53,425 nucleotides of DNA, taken from assembly GCA_905221505.1 (NCBI GenBank), contig CAJNDL010000011.1:1-53425 (forward strand), written 5' to 3'. Source of the DNA: a bacterium. Its GTDB lineage: Bacteria; Bacillota; Bacilli; Lactobacillales; Streptococcaceae. The notes below the pieces were generated by a model. It had not been told where the DNA came from and searched no databases. It saw only the letters and a list, made by a program, of their open reading frames with translations. Below are positions 34,669 through 44,248 of this stretch, piece after piece. Each line of letters opens with the position of its first letter. The first letter of the stretch is position 1. The translations under genes and the position numbers were made by a program.

Positions 34669-35121
34669 ATGTTAGTGACATATCCAGCTTTATTTTATTA
34701 TGATGATACAGATGGGGTAAAAGCGACTTATTTTGTCCATTTCCCAGATTTTGAATTTTCAGCAACACAAGGCGAGGGAATTTCTGAGGCTTTGGCTATG
34801 GGTTCGGAGTGGTTAGGAATAACTGTCGCAGATTTGATAGAGAGTGATGGAGAGTTACCTCAACCATCAGATATCAATAGCTTGTCTTTGATTGAAAATG
34901 ATCCTTTTAAAGATGATGACGATTTTGAGTCAACCTATGATCTTGATAAATCTTTTATTTCTATGGTATCTGTTGATGTATCAGAATACCTAGGAAGTCA
35001 GGAACCAATTAAAAAGACCTTGACCATACCAAGGTGGGCAGATAAGTTGGGACGAGAAATGGGACTTAACTTTTCTCAGACTTTGACAGAAGCTATTGCA
35101 GATAAGAAAATTCAAGCGTAA
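34669..35121 (+). CDS. hicB: HicB-family antitoxin
   Basis: 150 residues: an N-terminal partial RNase H-like domain (YPALFYYDDTDGVKATYFVHFPDF...EGISEALAMGSEWL) that masks HicA, and a C-terminal DNA-binding tail (TLTIPRWADKLGREMGLNFSQTLTEAI) of the ribbon-helix-helix/HTH kind. TATGGAGG precedes the ATG. The acidic insert ENDPFKDDDDFE is a linker. Confidence 0.9.
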   Translation: MLVTYPALFYYDDTDGVKATYFVHFPDFEFSATQGEGISEALAMGSEWLGITVADLIESDGELPQPSDINSLSLIENDPFKDDDDFESTYDLDKSFISMVSVDVSEYLGSQEPIKKTLTIPRWADKLGREMGLNFSQTLTEAIADKKIQA

Positions 35122-35208
35122 GATTAAGTGTGGCATCGTGGGAGTAGTCAATAAAAAAAGCACGTCTAATTGTGCTAGTTACTTGTCTATTGATCCTATA
35201 GATTTGCT

Positions 35209-35228
35209 AGCCCTTTCGAGGGCTTTTT
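35209..35228 (+). terminator. Terminator after hicAB
   Basis: AGCCCT-TTCG-AGGGCT followed by four T; 87 bp after the hicB stop. Confidence 0.8.
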
Positions 35229-35412
35229 GTGTTGAGTTTTTGGAAAAAATAAGGAAATCAACCGTTTTAGAAAATCACTGATACCAAGGGGTTAAATGAG
35301 GTAATATGGTATAATTAGGACATAAAATAATTTTGTGGTAAGATGGTAGTATCTATTTTAGCATATTTCCGAGCAATCGGGGCGATTAAGAGTCGCATAG
35401 AAAGAGGACAAA

Positions 35413-35883
35413 ATGGCAACATACGGATTTTTAGATGTTTTAGAGGAAGAGTTGGAGAAGAATTTTCCCTTTGATTTTGAGATTAGTTGGGACAAGCGCA
35501 ACCACGCAGTTGAAGTGAGTTTTCTATTGGAAGCGCAAAATGCTGCCGGTGTGGAGATGGTGGATGAAGACGGAGAGGTTTCATCAGACGATATCCTCTT
35601 TGAGGAAGCAGTGCTTTTCTACAATCCTGCCAAGTCAACAGTAAATGAGGAAGACTATTTGACGGTCATCCCTTACTTGCCTAAAAAAGGATTTTCTCGT
35701 GAGTTTTTAGCTTATTTTACCCTTTTCCTTAAAGATACTGCCGAGGTTGGGCTGGATGCCCTCATGGACTTTTTGGAAGACCCAGAAGCAGAAGAATTCG
35801 TCATGGAATGGAACCAAGAAGTCTTTGAAGAAGGAAAAGTTGGCTTGGAAGAGGGAGAATTTTATCCTTATCCGAGATATTAG
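35413..35883 (+). CDS. DUF3013-family protein
   Basis: 156 residues, very acidic, soluble, matching DUF3013 as I recall it (starts MATYGFLDVLEEEL, ends GEFYPYPRY). Function unknown. TGG-TATAAT at 35307-35315 is a likely extended -10 promoter. The leader after it holds two small hairpins (CCGA-GCAA-TCGG and GCGA-TTAAGAG-TCGC, 35369-35396). It heads a run of closely spaced genes. Confidence 0.75.
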   Translation: MATYGFLDVLEEELEKNFPFDFEISWDKRNHAVEVSFLLEAQNAAGVEMVDEDGEVSSDDILFEEAVLFYNPAKSTVNEEDYLTVIPYLPKKGFSREFLAYFTLFLKDTAEVGLDALMDFLEDPEAEEFVMEWNQEVFEEGKVGLEEGEFYPYPRY

Positions 35884-35901
35884 GGATTATTGGGAGAGTT
35901 T

Positions 35902-36969
35902 ATGAAAAAAATTGTGACGTATTTGATTCAGACAGTGTCTGTTCTTGTGATGATGCTAGCTTTTGCTTGTGGAACCATCGCATTTGCAGAGTTGGGCTAT
36001 TCTGCATTATTAGTTTTTAGTTTTGGTTATGCCTTCGCTCTTCTAAGCATGTACTTGATCCTTATTCTTCATGAGCTGGGACATGCTTTTTGTGGCTACT
36101 TGACAGGCTATCGGCTGGTGGCTTTTGGATTAGGGAACTTTCTTTTAACCAAAAAGTCAGGAAGGCTTCATCTTAGTCGAACAGCAGTTATAAAAAATGT
36201 TGGTGCTCAGTATATTGGTTTAAAAGAGAATGAAAGTGATCAAAGAACCATCTTGATGCTTTCAGGAGGCTTGATAGTTCACCTTTGCTTGATATTATTG
36301 GCAACACTTTTTGGTTTTTTGACAACAAACTGGTATTTTGCAGGCACTTGGATTTGTCTAAATTTATCTCTTCTTCTATTCAATGCTCTGCCAGTTGGGA
36401 TTACCGATGGAGCAAAAATTTGGGAATTACTACAACACCCTGAAAATACCAAATACGCCTACCTGATGTTGAGGCATTCTGCCCAGACCTTGCTAGCTCC
36501 TCAAGAATATGATTTAAAAGACTTTATCATGTCTGTTGATGAGGATGTGAGAGGAAGTTTTGCAGAAAGTGTTCGGACTCTTCAGGGATTGGTATTCATA
36601 TTGGATGATAATATAGAGCTTGCAAAGCAACAGTTTCAGTCTGTGTTAGAGAAAACAGATAATCCAATGTCTAAAACTATTTCTCAATTATACCTTCTTC
36701 AAGTTGCTTTGATAGAAGGAGATAATAAGAAAGCGGAAGAATATGCAAGTATTCGAGGGGTCAAATCCTTTTTATCTCTAAAAACAGCAGATATGCAGGT
36801 CATTCAAGCTTGGTATCAATTTAAGGTAAAGAAAGATGTAGTTCAAACTCACAAGGCTATGAAGATTGCTAGACAGAAAATGAATAGCAGCCGGATGTTA
36901 CGGGATGAGAAAAGCTATTATCAAAACTGGTTAGCCGAGCTGGAAAAAGAATTAACCGAAGGAGTCTGA
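35902..36969 (+). CDS. Membrane metalloprotease of M50/S2P type
   Basis: 355 residues. The N-terminal half has about four membrane segments with the zinc motif LHELGHAFCGY (HExxH, near residue 58). The second site NALPVGITDGAKIW supplies the Asp-Gly of site-2 proteases. The C-terminal half is soluble and helical (tetratricopeptide-like). Such proteases cut membrane-bound regulators or signal peptides; the substrate is unknown. I start at the ATG at 35902 (MKKIVTYL). One base separates it from the NUDIX gene. Confidence 0.8.
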   Translation: MKKIVTYLIQTVSVLVMMLAFACGTIAFAELGYSALLVFSFGYAFALLSMYLILILHELGHAFCGYLTGYRLVAFGLGNFLLTKKSGRLHLSRTAVIKNVGAQYIGLKENESDQRTILMLSGGLIVHLCLILLATLFGFLTTNWYFAGTWICLNLSLLLFNALPVGITDGAKIWELLQHPENTKYAYLMLRHSAQTLLAPQEYDLKDFIMSVDEDVRGSFAESVRTLQGLVFILDDNIELAKQQFQSVLEKTDNPMSKTISQLYLLQVALIEGDNKKAEEYASIRGVKSFLSLKTADMQVIQAWYQFKVKKDVVQTHKAMKIARQKMNSSRMLRDEKSYYQNWLAELEKELTEGV

Positions 36970-36970
36970 C

Positions 36971-37399
36971 ATGGAAATAGAAATTTCTGATTTCACAGGC
37001 TGCAAGATTGCTTTGTTTTGTGGGGATAGGCTCTTGACTATCTTACGCGATGATAAGGCAAGCATTCCCTGGCCCAATATGTGGGAACTGCCCGGTGGTG
37101 GACGTGAAGGCGATGAAAACCCTTTTGAGTGCGCGGCGCGTGAAGTTTATGAAGAACTAGGCATTCATTTGACTGAGGATTGTCTGATTTGGGCGAAGGT
37201 TTATCCAAGTATGCTCTATGAAGGTCGGCACTCTGTCTTTATGGTTGGTCAGCTAAGTCAAGAACAGTTTGAGAGTATTGTCTTTGGTGATGAAGGACAG
37301 GGCTATCAGCTGATGAATGTGGAGGAATTTCTTAGTTCCAGTCAAGTTGTCCCTCAACTGCAAGAGAGATTAAAAGATTATTTAAAAGTAAGTGATTAG
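36971..37399 (+). CDS. NUDIX hydrolase
   Basis: 142 residues with a complete Nudix box: GGGREGDENPFECAAREVYE followed by ELGI (about residues 43-66, Gx5Ex7REUxEExGU). It cleaves a nucleoside diphosphate derivative; the substrate is not predictable. Coupled to the M50 gene. Confidence 0.88.
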   Translation: MEIEISDFTGCKIALFCGDRLLTILRDDKASIPWPNMWELPGGGREGDENPFECAAREVYEELGIHLTEDCLIWAKVYPSMLYEGRHSVFMVGQLSQEQFESIVFGDEGQGYQLMNVEEFLSSSQVVPQLQERLKDYLKVSD

Positions 37400-37536
37400 A
37401 AAGGATGGTTCAGTTACATTTCTAAACTGAACTCGCCCTAAACACTGTGCCAAAAAGATAAATGTCTCTTAGACACAAGCGTCTTCAGAGAGTTTCCTAT
37501 TTTGGCTTTGTGTTTTACGGGCTTGGTATCTTAATA

Positions 37537-38487
37537 ATGGAAACATGGCAAGAGTTAAAAGTTACAGTGAAGCGTGAGGGGGAGGAGCTGGTCTCCAATC
37601 TCTTGATTGAGTTAGGTGCCCAAGGCGTTGCAATCGAAGACAGCATGGACTATGTGGGGAATGTGGATCGTTTTGGTGAAATTTTCCCTGAGGTCGAACA
37701 GCAAGAAGAAATTGTAGTGACAGCCTATTATCCGGATACTGTTGATGTGGCAGAGGTTGAGGCAGAATTGCAAGCACGTATGGCAGAATTGACAGACTTT
37801 ATGGATTTGGGAGAGGTCAAGATGGGGACGACTGCCTTGGCTGAGGAAGACTGGGCAGACAACTGGAAGAAATACTACGAACCAGCTCGCATCACTCATG
37901 ATTTGACCATAGTTCCCTCTTGGACAGACTATGAGGCGACTGCGGGAGAAAAGATTATCAAGCTGGATCCTGGCATGGCTTTTGGGACTGGGACACATCC
38001 AACCACTAAGATGAGCCTTTTTGCCTTGGAGCAGGTTCTTCGTGGTGGCGAAACGGTGCTGGATGTGGGGACTGGATCAGGCGTCCTTTCTATTGCCAGC
38101 TCTCTTCTTGGTGCCAAGGAAATCTTCGCCTACGACCTGGATGATGTAGCGGTTCGTGTGGCTCAGGAAAATATTGAGCTCAATCCTGGCATGGAAAATA
38201 TCCATGTAGCGGCTGGAGATTTGCTTAAAGGCGTGGAGATTGAAGCAGATGTGATTGTGGCTAATATCTTGGCGGATATCCTCATTCATCTGACGGATGA
38301 TGCTTATCGCTTGGTCAAGGATGAAGGTTACCTCATCATGAGTGGCATTATCAAGGATAAGTGGGACATGGTGCGCGAGTCGGCTGAGTCAGCTGGATTT
38401 TTCCTCGAAACCCATATGGTTCAAGGGGAATGGAATGCCTGTGTCTTTAAGAAGACCAAGGATATTTCAGGGGTGATTGGAGGCTAG
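37537..38487 (+). CDS. prmA: Ribosomal protein L11 methyltransferase
   Basis: 316-residue SAM-dependent methyltransferase for L11. The SAM motif is [15 protein letters not shown] (near residue 180) with [14 protein letters not shown] just before it and VANILADI after. I start at METWQELKV (37537), the conserved N-terminus, though it has no strong ribosome-binding site. An in-frame ATG at 37462 would add 25 hydrophobic residues. Overlaps in context with rsmE (1 bp apart). Confidence 0.93.
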   Translation: METWQELKVTVKREGEELVSNLLIELGAQGVAIEDSMDYVGNVDRFGEIFPEVEQQEEIVVTAYYPDTVDVAEVEAELQARMAELTDFMDLGEVKMGTTALAEEDWADNWKKYYEPARITHDLTIVPSWTDYEATAGEKIIKLDPGMAFGTGTHPTTKMSLFALEQVLRGGETVLDVGTGSGVLSIASSLLGAKEIFAYDLDDVAVRVAQENIELNPGMENIHVAAGDLLKGVEIEADVIVANILADILIHLTDDAYRLVKDEGYLIMSGIIKDKWDMVRESAESAGFFLETHMVQGEWNACVFKKTKDISGVIGG

Positions 38488-38488
38488 C

Positions 38489-39232
38489 ATGCAGCAGTAT
38501 TTTGTAAAAGGCAGTGCTATCTCTCCTATCACCATTGAGGACAAGGAAACCAGCAAGCATATGTTTCAGGTCATGCGCCTGAAAGAAGATGATGAGGTGA
38601 CATTGGTCTTTGATGATGGTATCAAGCGCTTGGCGCGTGTGCTGGATGTGGGAGCGCATCAGTTTGAGTTGATCCAAGAATTAGCTGATAATGTGGAACT
38701 ACCAATCCAAGTGACCATCGCATCCGGCTTTCCCAAGGGAGACAAGCTGGAGTTTATCACTCAAAAAGTGACGGAACTGGGTGCTAGTCAGATTTGGGCA
38801 TTTCCTGCAGACTGGTCAGTTGCCAAGTGGGATGGCAAAAAATTGGGTAAAAAGGTTGAGAAGTTAGAAAAAATCGCCCTCGGAGCGGCCGAACAAAGCA
38901 AGCGTAACTTCGTTCCAAGTATCAAGCTGTTTGAGAAAAAGGCAGACTTTCTAGCACAACTGGACCAGTTTGACTCTATCATCGTAGCCTATGAAGAATC
39001 AGCAAAAGAGGGAGAAGCCGCTGAGCTTATTAAAGCAGTCGCTGGTCTTGAAAAAGGAGCTAAATTGCTCTTTATCTTTGGACCAGAAGGCGGTCTCTCA
39101 CCTGCAGAAATCGAGAGTTTTGAAGCTAAAGGAGCTGTCTTGGCAGGCCTAGGTCCTCGCATTTTGCGAGCGGAAACAGCACCACTCTACGCCTTATCAG
39201 CCCTTAGTGTTTTATTAGAATTAGAGAAATAA
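38489..39232 (+). CDS. rsmE: 16S rRNA m3U1498 methyltransferase
   Basis: 247 residues. An N-terminal PUA-like domain (HMFQVMRLKEDDEV) precedes a SPOUT methyltransferase domain with the knot motifs FIFGPEGGLSPAEIE and LGPRILRAETAPLYALS. It methylates U1498 of 16S rRNA. The ATG at 38489 has GGAGG upstream inside the prmA end. prmA-rsmE is a common pair. Confidence 0.94.
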   Translation: MQQYFVKGSAISPITIEDKETSKHMFQVMRLKEDDEVTLVFDDGIKRLARVLDVGAHQFELIQELADNVELPIQVTIASGFPKGDKLEFITQKVTELGASQIWAFPADWSVAKWDGKKLGKKVEKLEKIALGAAEQSKRNFVPSIKLFEKKADFLAQLDQFDSIIVAYEESAKEGEAAELIKAVAGLEKGAKLLFIFGPEGGLSPAEIESFEAKGAVLAGLGPRILRAETAPLYALSALSVLLELEK

Positions 39233-39242
39233 GAGGAAGAAA

Positions 39243-41039
39243 ATGGAACAAAAACACCGTTCAGAATTTCCAGAAAAGGAACTCTGGGATTTAACAGCCC
39301 TATACCAAGACCGTGAGGATTTCTTGCGTGCAATCGAAAAGGCCCGTGAAGACATCAACCAGTTTAGCCGTGACTACAAGGGTAATCTTCATACTTTTGA
39401 GGATTTCGAGAAGGCCTTTGCGGAATTGGAGCAAATCTACATTCAGATGAGCCATATTGGCAACTATGGATTTATGCCTCAGACGACAGATTATAGCAAT
39501 GAAGAATTTGCCAATATTGCCCAAGCTGGGATGGAATTTGAAACAGATGCCAGCGTAGCTTTGACCTTCTTTGACGACGCCTTGGTGGCTGCAGACGAGG
39601 AAGTCTTAGAACGTTTGGGTGAGCTGCCACATTTGACGGCAGCCATTCGTCAGGCCAAAATCAAAAAAGCCCACTACCTAGGGGCAGATGTGGAGAAGGC
39701 CTTGACCAATCTGGGTGAAGTTTTCTACAGTCCACAGGATATCTACACTAAGATGCGAGCTGGGGATTTTGAAATGGCCGACTTTGAAGTCAATGGCAAG
39801 ACCTACAAGAACAGCTTTGTTACCTATGAAAATTTCTACCAAAATCACGAGGATGCTGAGGTTCGTGAGAAATCTTTCCGCTCCTTCTCAGAAGGACTTC
39901 GTAAGCACCAAAATACAGCTGCGGCAGCCTATTTAGCCCAAGTCAAGTCTGAAAAATTATTGGCAGATATGAAGGGCTACGATTCAGTCTTTGATTATCT
40001 TCTAGCTGAGCAAGAAGTGGACCGTGCCATGTTTGACCGCCAAATTGACCTGATTATGAAAGATTTTGCACCAGTTGCCCAGAGATACCTTAAGCATGTT
40101 GCCAAGGTGAATGGTCTTGAAAAGATGACCTTTGCAGACTGGAAATTGGACTTGGACAGCGCCTTGAATCCTGAAGTGACTATTGACGACGCCTATGATT
40201 TGGTCATGAAGTCGGTAGAGCCTTTGGGACAAGAATATTGTCAGGAAGTTGCTCGCTATCAAGAAGAGCGCTGGGTGGACTTCGCTGCCAACAGTGGCAA
40301 GGATTCTGGTGGTTATGCGGCGGATCCATATCGCGTGCACCCTTATGTCCTCATGAGTTGGACTGGTCGTTTGAGCGATGTCTATACCTTGATTCATGAA
40401 ATCGGGCATTCTGGTCAATTCATCTTTTCTGACAATCACCAGAGCTACTTCAACGCCCACATGTCTACTTACTATGTCGAAGCGCCGTCAACATTCAATG
40501 AATTGCTTCTCAGTGACTACTTGGAACACCAGTCTGATGACCCACGTCAAAAACGCTTCGCTCTTGCCCACCGCTTGACAGATACCTATTTCCATAACTT
40601 CATCACCCACCTCTTGGAAGCAGCCTTCCAGCGTAAGGTTTATACATTGATTGAAGAAGGGGAAACTTTTGGAGCAAGCAAACTTAACAGCATTATGAAG
40701 GAAGTCTTGACAGACTTCTGGGGTGATGCCATTGAAATTGATGACGATGCGGCTCTGACTTGGATGCGCCAAGCTCACTACTACATGGGCCTGTATAGCT
40801 ACACTTACTCTGCTGGTCTTGTTATCTCGACTGCGGGTTACCTCCATCTGAAACATTCAGAAACTGGAGCCGAAGACTGGCTCAATCTCCTCAAATCAGG
40901 TGGTAGCAAAACACCGCTTGAGTCAGCTATGATTATCGGTGCTGATATTTCAACAGACAAACCACTTCGTGATACCATTCAGTTCTTGTCAGGCACAGTT
41001 GACCAGATTATTGCCTACAGTGCCCAGTTGGGAGAGTGA
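39243..41039 (+). CDS. pepF: Oligoendopeptidase F (M3B family)
   Basis: 598-residue cytoplasmic zinc peptidase for oligopeptides. The zinc motif is TLIHEIGHSGQF (HExxH, near residue 385), with the third ligand in YVEAPSTFNELL. Helical lid in the N-terminal half as in the family. 10 bp after rsmE, with AAGAGGAAG upstream of the ATG. Confidence 0.95.
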   Translation: MEQKHRSEFPEKELWDLTALYQDREDFLRAIEKAREDINQFSRDYKGNLHTFEDFEKAFAELEQIYIQMSHIGNYGFMPQTTDYSNEEFANIAQAGMEFETDASVALTFFDDALVAADEEVLERLGELPHLTAAIRQAKIKKAHYLGADVEKALTNLGEVFYSPQDIYTKMRAGDFEMADFEVNGKTYKNSFVTYENFYQNHEDAEVREKSFRSFSEGLRKHQNTAAAAYLAQVKSEKLLADMKGYDSVFDYLLAEQEVDRAMFDRQIDLIMKDFAPVAQRYLKHVAKVNGLEKMTFADWKLDLDSALNPEVTIDDAYDLVMKSVEPLGQEYCQEVARYQEERWVDFAANSGKDSGGYAADPYRVHPYVLMSWTGRLSDVYTLIHEIGHSGQFIFSDNHQSYFNAHMSTYYVEAPSTFNELLLSDYLEHQSDDPRQKRFALAHRLTDTYFHNFITHLLEAAFQRKVYTLIEEGETFGASKLNSIMKEVLTDFWGDAIEIDDDAALTWMRQAHYYMGLYSYTYSAGLVISTAGYLHLKHSETGAEDWLNLLKSGGSKTPLESAMIIGADISTDKPLRDTIQFLSGTVDQIIAYSAQLGE

Positions 41040-41062
41040 GGGAATAGGAAGGTTGTTCTAGA

Positions 41063-41218
41063 ATGATGTTTATGGGCTTGTTAAGCGTCATTATAATTGG
41101 ATTGGCTGTAGCTATTTTCAAACACGCTGTTGAAGGCCGTGATGTTAAATTTGAACTTGTTGTAGAGTTAGTATTGATAGTTATTTACTTCATTTTTTAT
41201 CAGATTGTATTTAATTGA
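41063..41218 (+). CDS. Small two-helix membrane protein (51 aa)
   Basis: 51 codons, MMFMGLLSVIIIGLAVAIF then a charged turn (KHAVEGRDVKFE) and a second hydrophobic stretch (LVLIVIYFIFYQIVF). AGGAAGG at 41046-41052 gives a ribosome-binding site. Predicted hairpin in the membrane. Function unknown; the codon pattern and clean hydrophobic layout make it likely real. Confidence 0.6.
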   Translation: MMFMGLLSVIIIGLAVAIFKHAVEGRDVKFELVVELVLIVIYFIFYQIVFN

Positions 41219-41285
41219 GAATTCAATATTAAGTCATTTAAGGACAGTTTTTTGAACAGTTGCTAGAAATGTAGAGGTATTGCCC

Positions 41286-42077
41286 ATGTATCAAGAGTTA
41301 CTAAGAAAAATAGCAGAAGAAAAACCAAGTTATCATGATGAAGAAATCCAGTGGTTGCTTGACCATTTGGGAGATCCTTCTCCAGAAATTCGCGATGACC
41401 TTGTTTTTACAAGCTTTGCTAGAGGGATTCGGGAAGAGCTATTTACACAGGAACAATTTCATTTTATTGCTAAAGTAGTTTCATCTGATGGAGGACTAGA
41501 CAAAGAGATTGATAAGGAAGGTCTGCCAACACTTGAACGTTCTTTTAGGGCACTTGTTTATGCAAATCTCTTGTCTGCAGATGCTAACCAGCAATCGGTT
41601 TTTTATCAGGGATTAAAAGCAGAAATTCGCAATGTCCTTTTAAATCAAGGTTTGCACTATCTTTCAAAAGAAAAAGACACGACAGGTTTTTCAAGTCAGT
41701 ATGGTTGGGTTCACGCTTTTGCACATGGAGCCGATTTACTGACAGAGGTAGTTTGTCATCCAGACTTTCCAAAAAACAGAGCTCATGAAGCATTTGACAT
41801 ACTTGGGCAATCGTTTAAAAGAATTACCATTCGTTTTACAGATGATGAGGATTGGCGTTTAGCCAGAGTACTTTATGAACCGATTTTACAAGGGAAGTTA
41901 GCGCAAGAACAAGTAGCTTCTTGGATAAAAACGGTTGATTTTCCGATAGAAGAAAGGGAGGATTTTTACAAATTTTCCAACTTTAGATCCTGTCTGTTGG
42001 AAGTCTATGTCCAACTTGACCAGAGAAATAGTTTACAAGATGACTTGAAAGAAGCTATTCAATCTTTTCAATACTAA
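41286..42077 (+). CDS. DUF2785-family protein
   Basis: 263 residues, alpha-helical repeat-like, with the family-like segments LERSFRALVYANLLSAD and GWVHAFAHGADLLTEV (two conserved His) near the centre. I recognise DUF2785; function unknown. The ATG at 41286 has AGAGG upstream; an in-frame TTG at 41280 is less likely. Confidence 0.75.
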   Translation: MYQELLRKIAEEKPSYHDEEIQWLLDHLGDPSPEIRDDLVFTSFARGIREELFTQEQFHFIAKVVSSDGGLDKEIDKEGLPTLERSFRALVYANLLSADANQQSVFYQGLKAEIRNVLLNQGLHYLSKEKDTTGFSSQYGWVHAFAHGADLLTEVVCHPDFPKNRAHEAFDILGQSFKRITIRFTDDEDWRLARVLYEPILQGKLAQEQVASWIKTVDFPIEEREDFYKFSNFRSCLLEVYVQLDQRNSLQDDLKEAIQSFQY

Positions 42078-42120
42078 GAAAAAGTGAGTCATATTTTCAA
42101 GAAATTTCCAATCAATTTTC

Positions 42121-42149
42121 TTGGAACCCTTTCCTTCTTTTGATAGACT
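42121..42149 (+). promoter_or_regulatory. Promoter of the aquaporin gene
   Basis: TTGGAA (42121-42126), 17-bp spacer, TAGACT (42144-42149). Confidence 0.65.
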
Positions 42150-42181
42150 AGTATCTAGTTTTTGAAAAAAGGAGAAAGAAA

Positions 42182-42850
42182 ATGAAAAAATTTGTCGCTG
42201 AATTAATCGGTACTTTCATGCTTGTGTTCATCGGGACAGGAGCTGTTGTTTTTGGAAATGGTCTTGATGGCCTTGGACACCTTGGAATTGCTTTTGCCTT
42301 TGGTCTGGCAATCGTAGTCGCTGCTTACTCAATCGGAACTGTTTCAGGTGCTCACTTGAACCCAGCTGTTTCAATTGCTATGTTTGTAAACAAACGTTTG
42401 TCATCAAAAGACCTTGTCAACTACATCCTTGGTCAGGTTGTTGGAGCTTTCATCGCTTCTGGCGCTGTCTTCTTCCTCTTGGCGAATTCAGGTATGTCAA
42501 CTGCTAGTCTTGGTGAAAATGCCTTGGCAAACGGGGTCACTGTCTTTGGTGGTTTCTTGTTTGAAGTCATCGCAACCTTCTTGTTTGTCTTGGTTATCAT
42601 GACCGTGACTTCAGAAAGCAAGGGAAATGGAGCGATTGCTGGTTTGGTAATCGGTTTGTCCTTGATGGCCATGATCCTTGTGGGATTGAACATCACTGGC
42701 CTTTCAGTAAATCCAGCCCGTAGCTTGGCACCAGCTGTCTTTGTAAGCGGCGCAGCCCTTCAACAAGTATGGATTTTCATCCTTGCCCCAATCGTTGGTG
42801 GGATTCTTGCAGCACTTGTTGCGAAAAATTTCCTTGGAACAGAAGAATAA
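42182..42850 (+). CDS. Aquaporin (MIP family)
   Basis: 222 residues, six membrane helices, with both pore NPA motifs: HLNPAVSIA (near residue 59) and SVNPARSLAPA (near 178). The second motif is aquaporin-like (R-S) rather than GlpF-like (D-x-x-P). A water or peroxide channel is thus more likely than a glycerol facilitator, although glpF-type names are common for this locus. AAAGGAG precedes the ATG. Monocistronic. Confidence 0.88.
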   Translation: MKKFVAELIGTFMLVFIGTGAVVFGNGLDGLGHLGIAFAFGLAIVVAAYSIGTVSGAHLNPAVSIAMFVNKRLSSKDLVNYILGQVVGAFIASGAVFFLLANSGMSTASLGENALANGVTVFGGFLFEVIATFLFVLVIMTVTSESKGNGAIAGLVIGLSLMAMILVGLNITGLSVNPARSLAPAVFVSGAALQQVWIFILAPIVGGILAALVAKNFLGTEE

Positions 42851-42859
42851 TTGAAACTC

Positions 42860-42899
42860 AAAAAGCCTTGCTCCTCAGCTTGAGGAACAGGGTTTTTTC
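42860..42899 (+). terminator. Terminator of the aquaporin gene
   Basis: CCTTG...CCTCA-GCT-TGAGG...CAGGG stem followed by six T. Confidence 0.7.
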
Positions 42900-42903
42900 G
42901 TAT

Positions 42904-43018
42904 TATACTCTTTGAAAATCTCTTCAAACCACGTCAGCTTCCATCTACAACCTCAAAACCATGTTTTGAGCAACCTGCAGCTAGCTTCCTAGTTTGCTTT
43001 TTGATTTTCATTGAGTAT
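42904..43018 (-). repeat. BOX element (minus orientation)
   Basis: Minus-strand boxA (ATACTCAATGAAAATCAAAA, CTAGGAAGCTAGCTGCAGG), a short boxB region around CAAAACATGGTTTTGAGG, and boxC ending AAGAGATTTTCAAAGAGTAT. It lies between the convergent aquaporin and queF genes. Confidence 0.88.
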
Positions 43019-43022
43019 GAGT

Positions 43023-43514
43023 TTAGCGGTTGTCAATTTTCTCTGGATAGAGGTCGTGTTGGAAGAGGCGTTGTTCTGCCAAGCCTTCATACTTGGTTCC
43101 TGGCTTACCGTAGTTGTAGTAGGGGTCGATTGAGATTCCACCGCGCGGAGTGAATTTCCCCCAGACTTCTAAATAGCGAGGGTCTAGCAAGTTGACCAAG
43201 TCTTTCCCGATGGTATTGATACAGTTTTCGTGAAAATCCCCATGATTTCGGTAGCTAAAGAGGTAGAGTTTGAGGGATTTTGACTCGACACAGAGCTTGT
43301 CAGGAATGTAGGAAATATAAATGGTCGCAAAGTCTGGCTGAGCAGTGATTGGGCAAAGGGAAGTAAATTCAGGACAGTTGAATTTGATGAAATAGTCATT
43401 TTCCACATGACGGTTGTCAAAGGATTCGAGAACTTCTGGTTGATAGTCGAAAATGTAGTTGGTTTCTTTATTGCCTAGTAGGCTAAGGTTTTTCATTTCT
43501 TCTTGTTGTGACAT
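43023..43514 (-). CDS. queF: preQ0 reductase (7-cyano-7-deazaguanine reductase)
   Basis: NADPH-dependent reduction of preQ0 to preQ1. 163 residues with the nucleophile region [17 protein letters not shown] and the QueF motif [20 protein letters not shown]. Last gene of queCDEF, 17 bp after queE. Confidence 0.95.
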   Translation of the reverse strand: MSQQEEMKNLSLLGNKETNYIFDYQPEVLESFDNRHVENDYFIKFNCPEFTSLCPITAQPDFATIYISYIPDKLCVESKSLKLYLFSYRNHGDFHENCINTIGKDLVNLLDPRYLEVWGKFTPRGGISIDPYYNYGKPGTKYEGLAEQRLFQHDLYPEKIDNR

Positions 43515-43531
43515 GATTTTTTCTTTCTAAT

Positions 43532-44248
43532 TTAAACACCACGTTGGTTATCGTAGAGGAGGGTATGGAGTTGAGGAAGGACGCGGACATTGCCCCAGCT
43601 ATCGTCAGTAGCGACGCGTTCCCAGAGTTCTTTGAGGCGATCCAGTTGGTCTTGGACAATATTGCCTGTGGCCTGGGGCTCAGGATTTCCTGCTGATAAG
43701 AAGAGAACATCTGGTTGGTAGCGTTCTTGAATTCCTTTGGCAAAAGCCAAATCAGCATCATCAAAGACAGGGATTTTAAAGGTGACCTTGTCTGGATCTA
43801 GTTGGGAAACGATAAAGTCCAAGGTCTCAAAGTTGACTTCCATCTTAGATGAAGGAGGTTTGGGACTCAGGGTGACCTGGTCGATATCTTTTAACCAATT
43901 TTGCCAGCGGGATCCTTGAGTCTCAACAGCCAGAGTGACACCACGTTCCTTGAGCTTAGTAACCAGTTCAGCCATGTTGGCTGCTAGGATAGCGGGATTT
44001 CCCCCAGACAGGGTGACATAGTCGTAGCTCCCTAGTTTATCCAACTCAGCAATGACTTCGTCAGCTGTCATGCGAGTTGGTTTTTCAGAACCATCCCAAG
44101 TAAAGGCAGAGTCACACCAGTCGCAGTGGTAGTCGCAACCAGCAGTGCGGACAAACATGGTTTTTTGCCCGATAGCACGACCTTCACCTTGAAAGGTAGG
44201 ACCAAAAATTTCCAGAACTGGTAGTTTGAGGACACGTTCCCTAGTCAT
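43532..44248 (-). CDS. queE: 7-carboxy-7-deazaguanine synthase
   Basis: 238-residue radical SAM enzyme converting CPH4 to CDG. The cluster motif TAGCDYHCDWCD is a CxxxCxxC arrangement, followed by the SAM-binding GGNPA. Overlaps queD by 8 bp. Confidence 0.95.
   Translation of the reverse strand: MTRERVLKLPVLEIFGPTFQGEGRAIGQKTMFVRTAGCDYHCDWCDSAFTWDGSEKPTRMTADEVIAELDKLGSYDYVTLSGGNPAILAANMAELVTKLKERGVTLAVETQGSRWQNWLKDIDQVTLSPKPPSSKMEVNFETLDFIVSQLDPDKVTFKIPVFDDADLAFAKGIQERYQPDVLFLSAGNPEPQATGNIVQDQLDRLKELWERVATDDSWGNVRVLPQLHTLLYDNQRGV

Noticed and set aside
35096..35281. 61-codon frame after hicB
   Set aside because: It overlaps the hicB end out of frame, runs through the intrinsic terminator, and has no ribosome-binding site.
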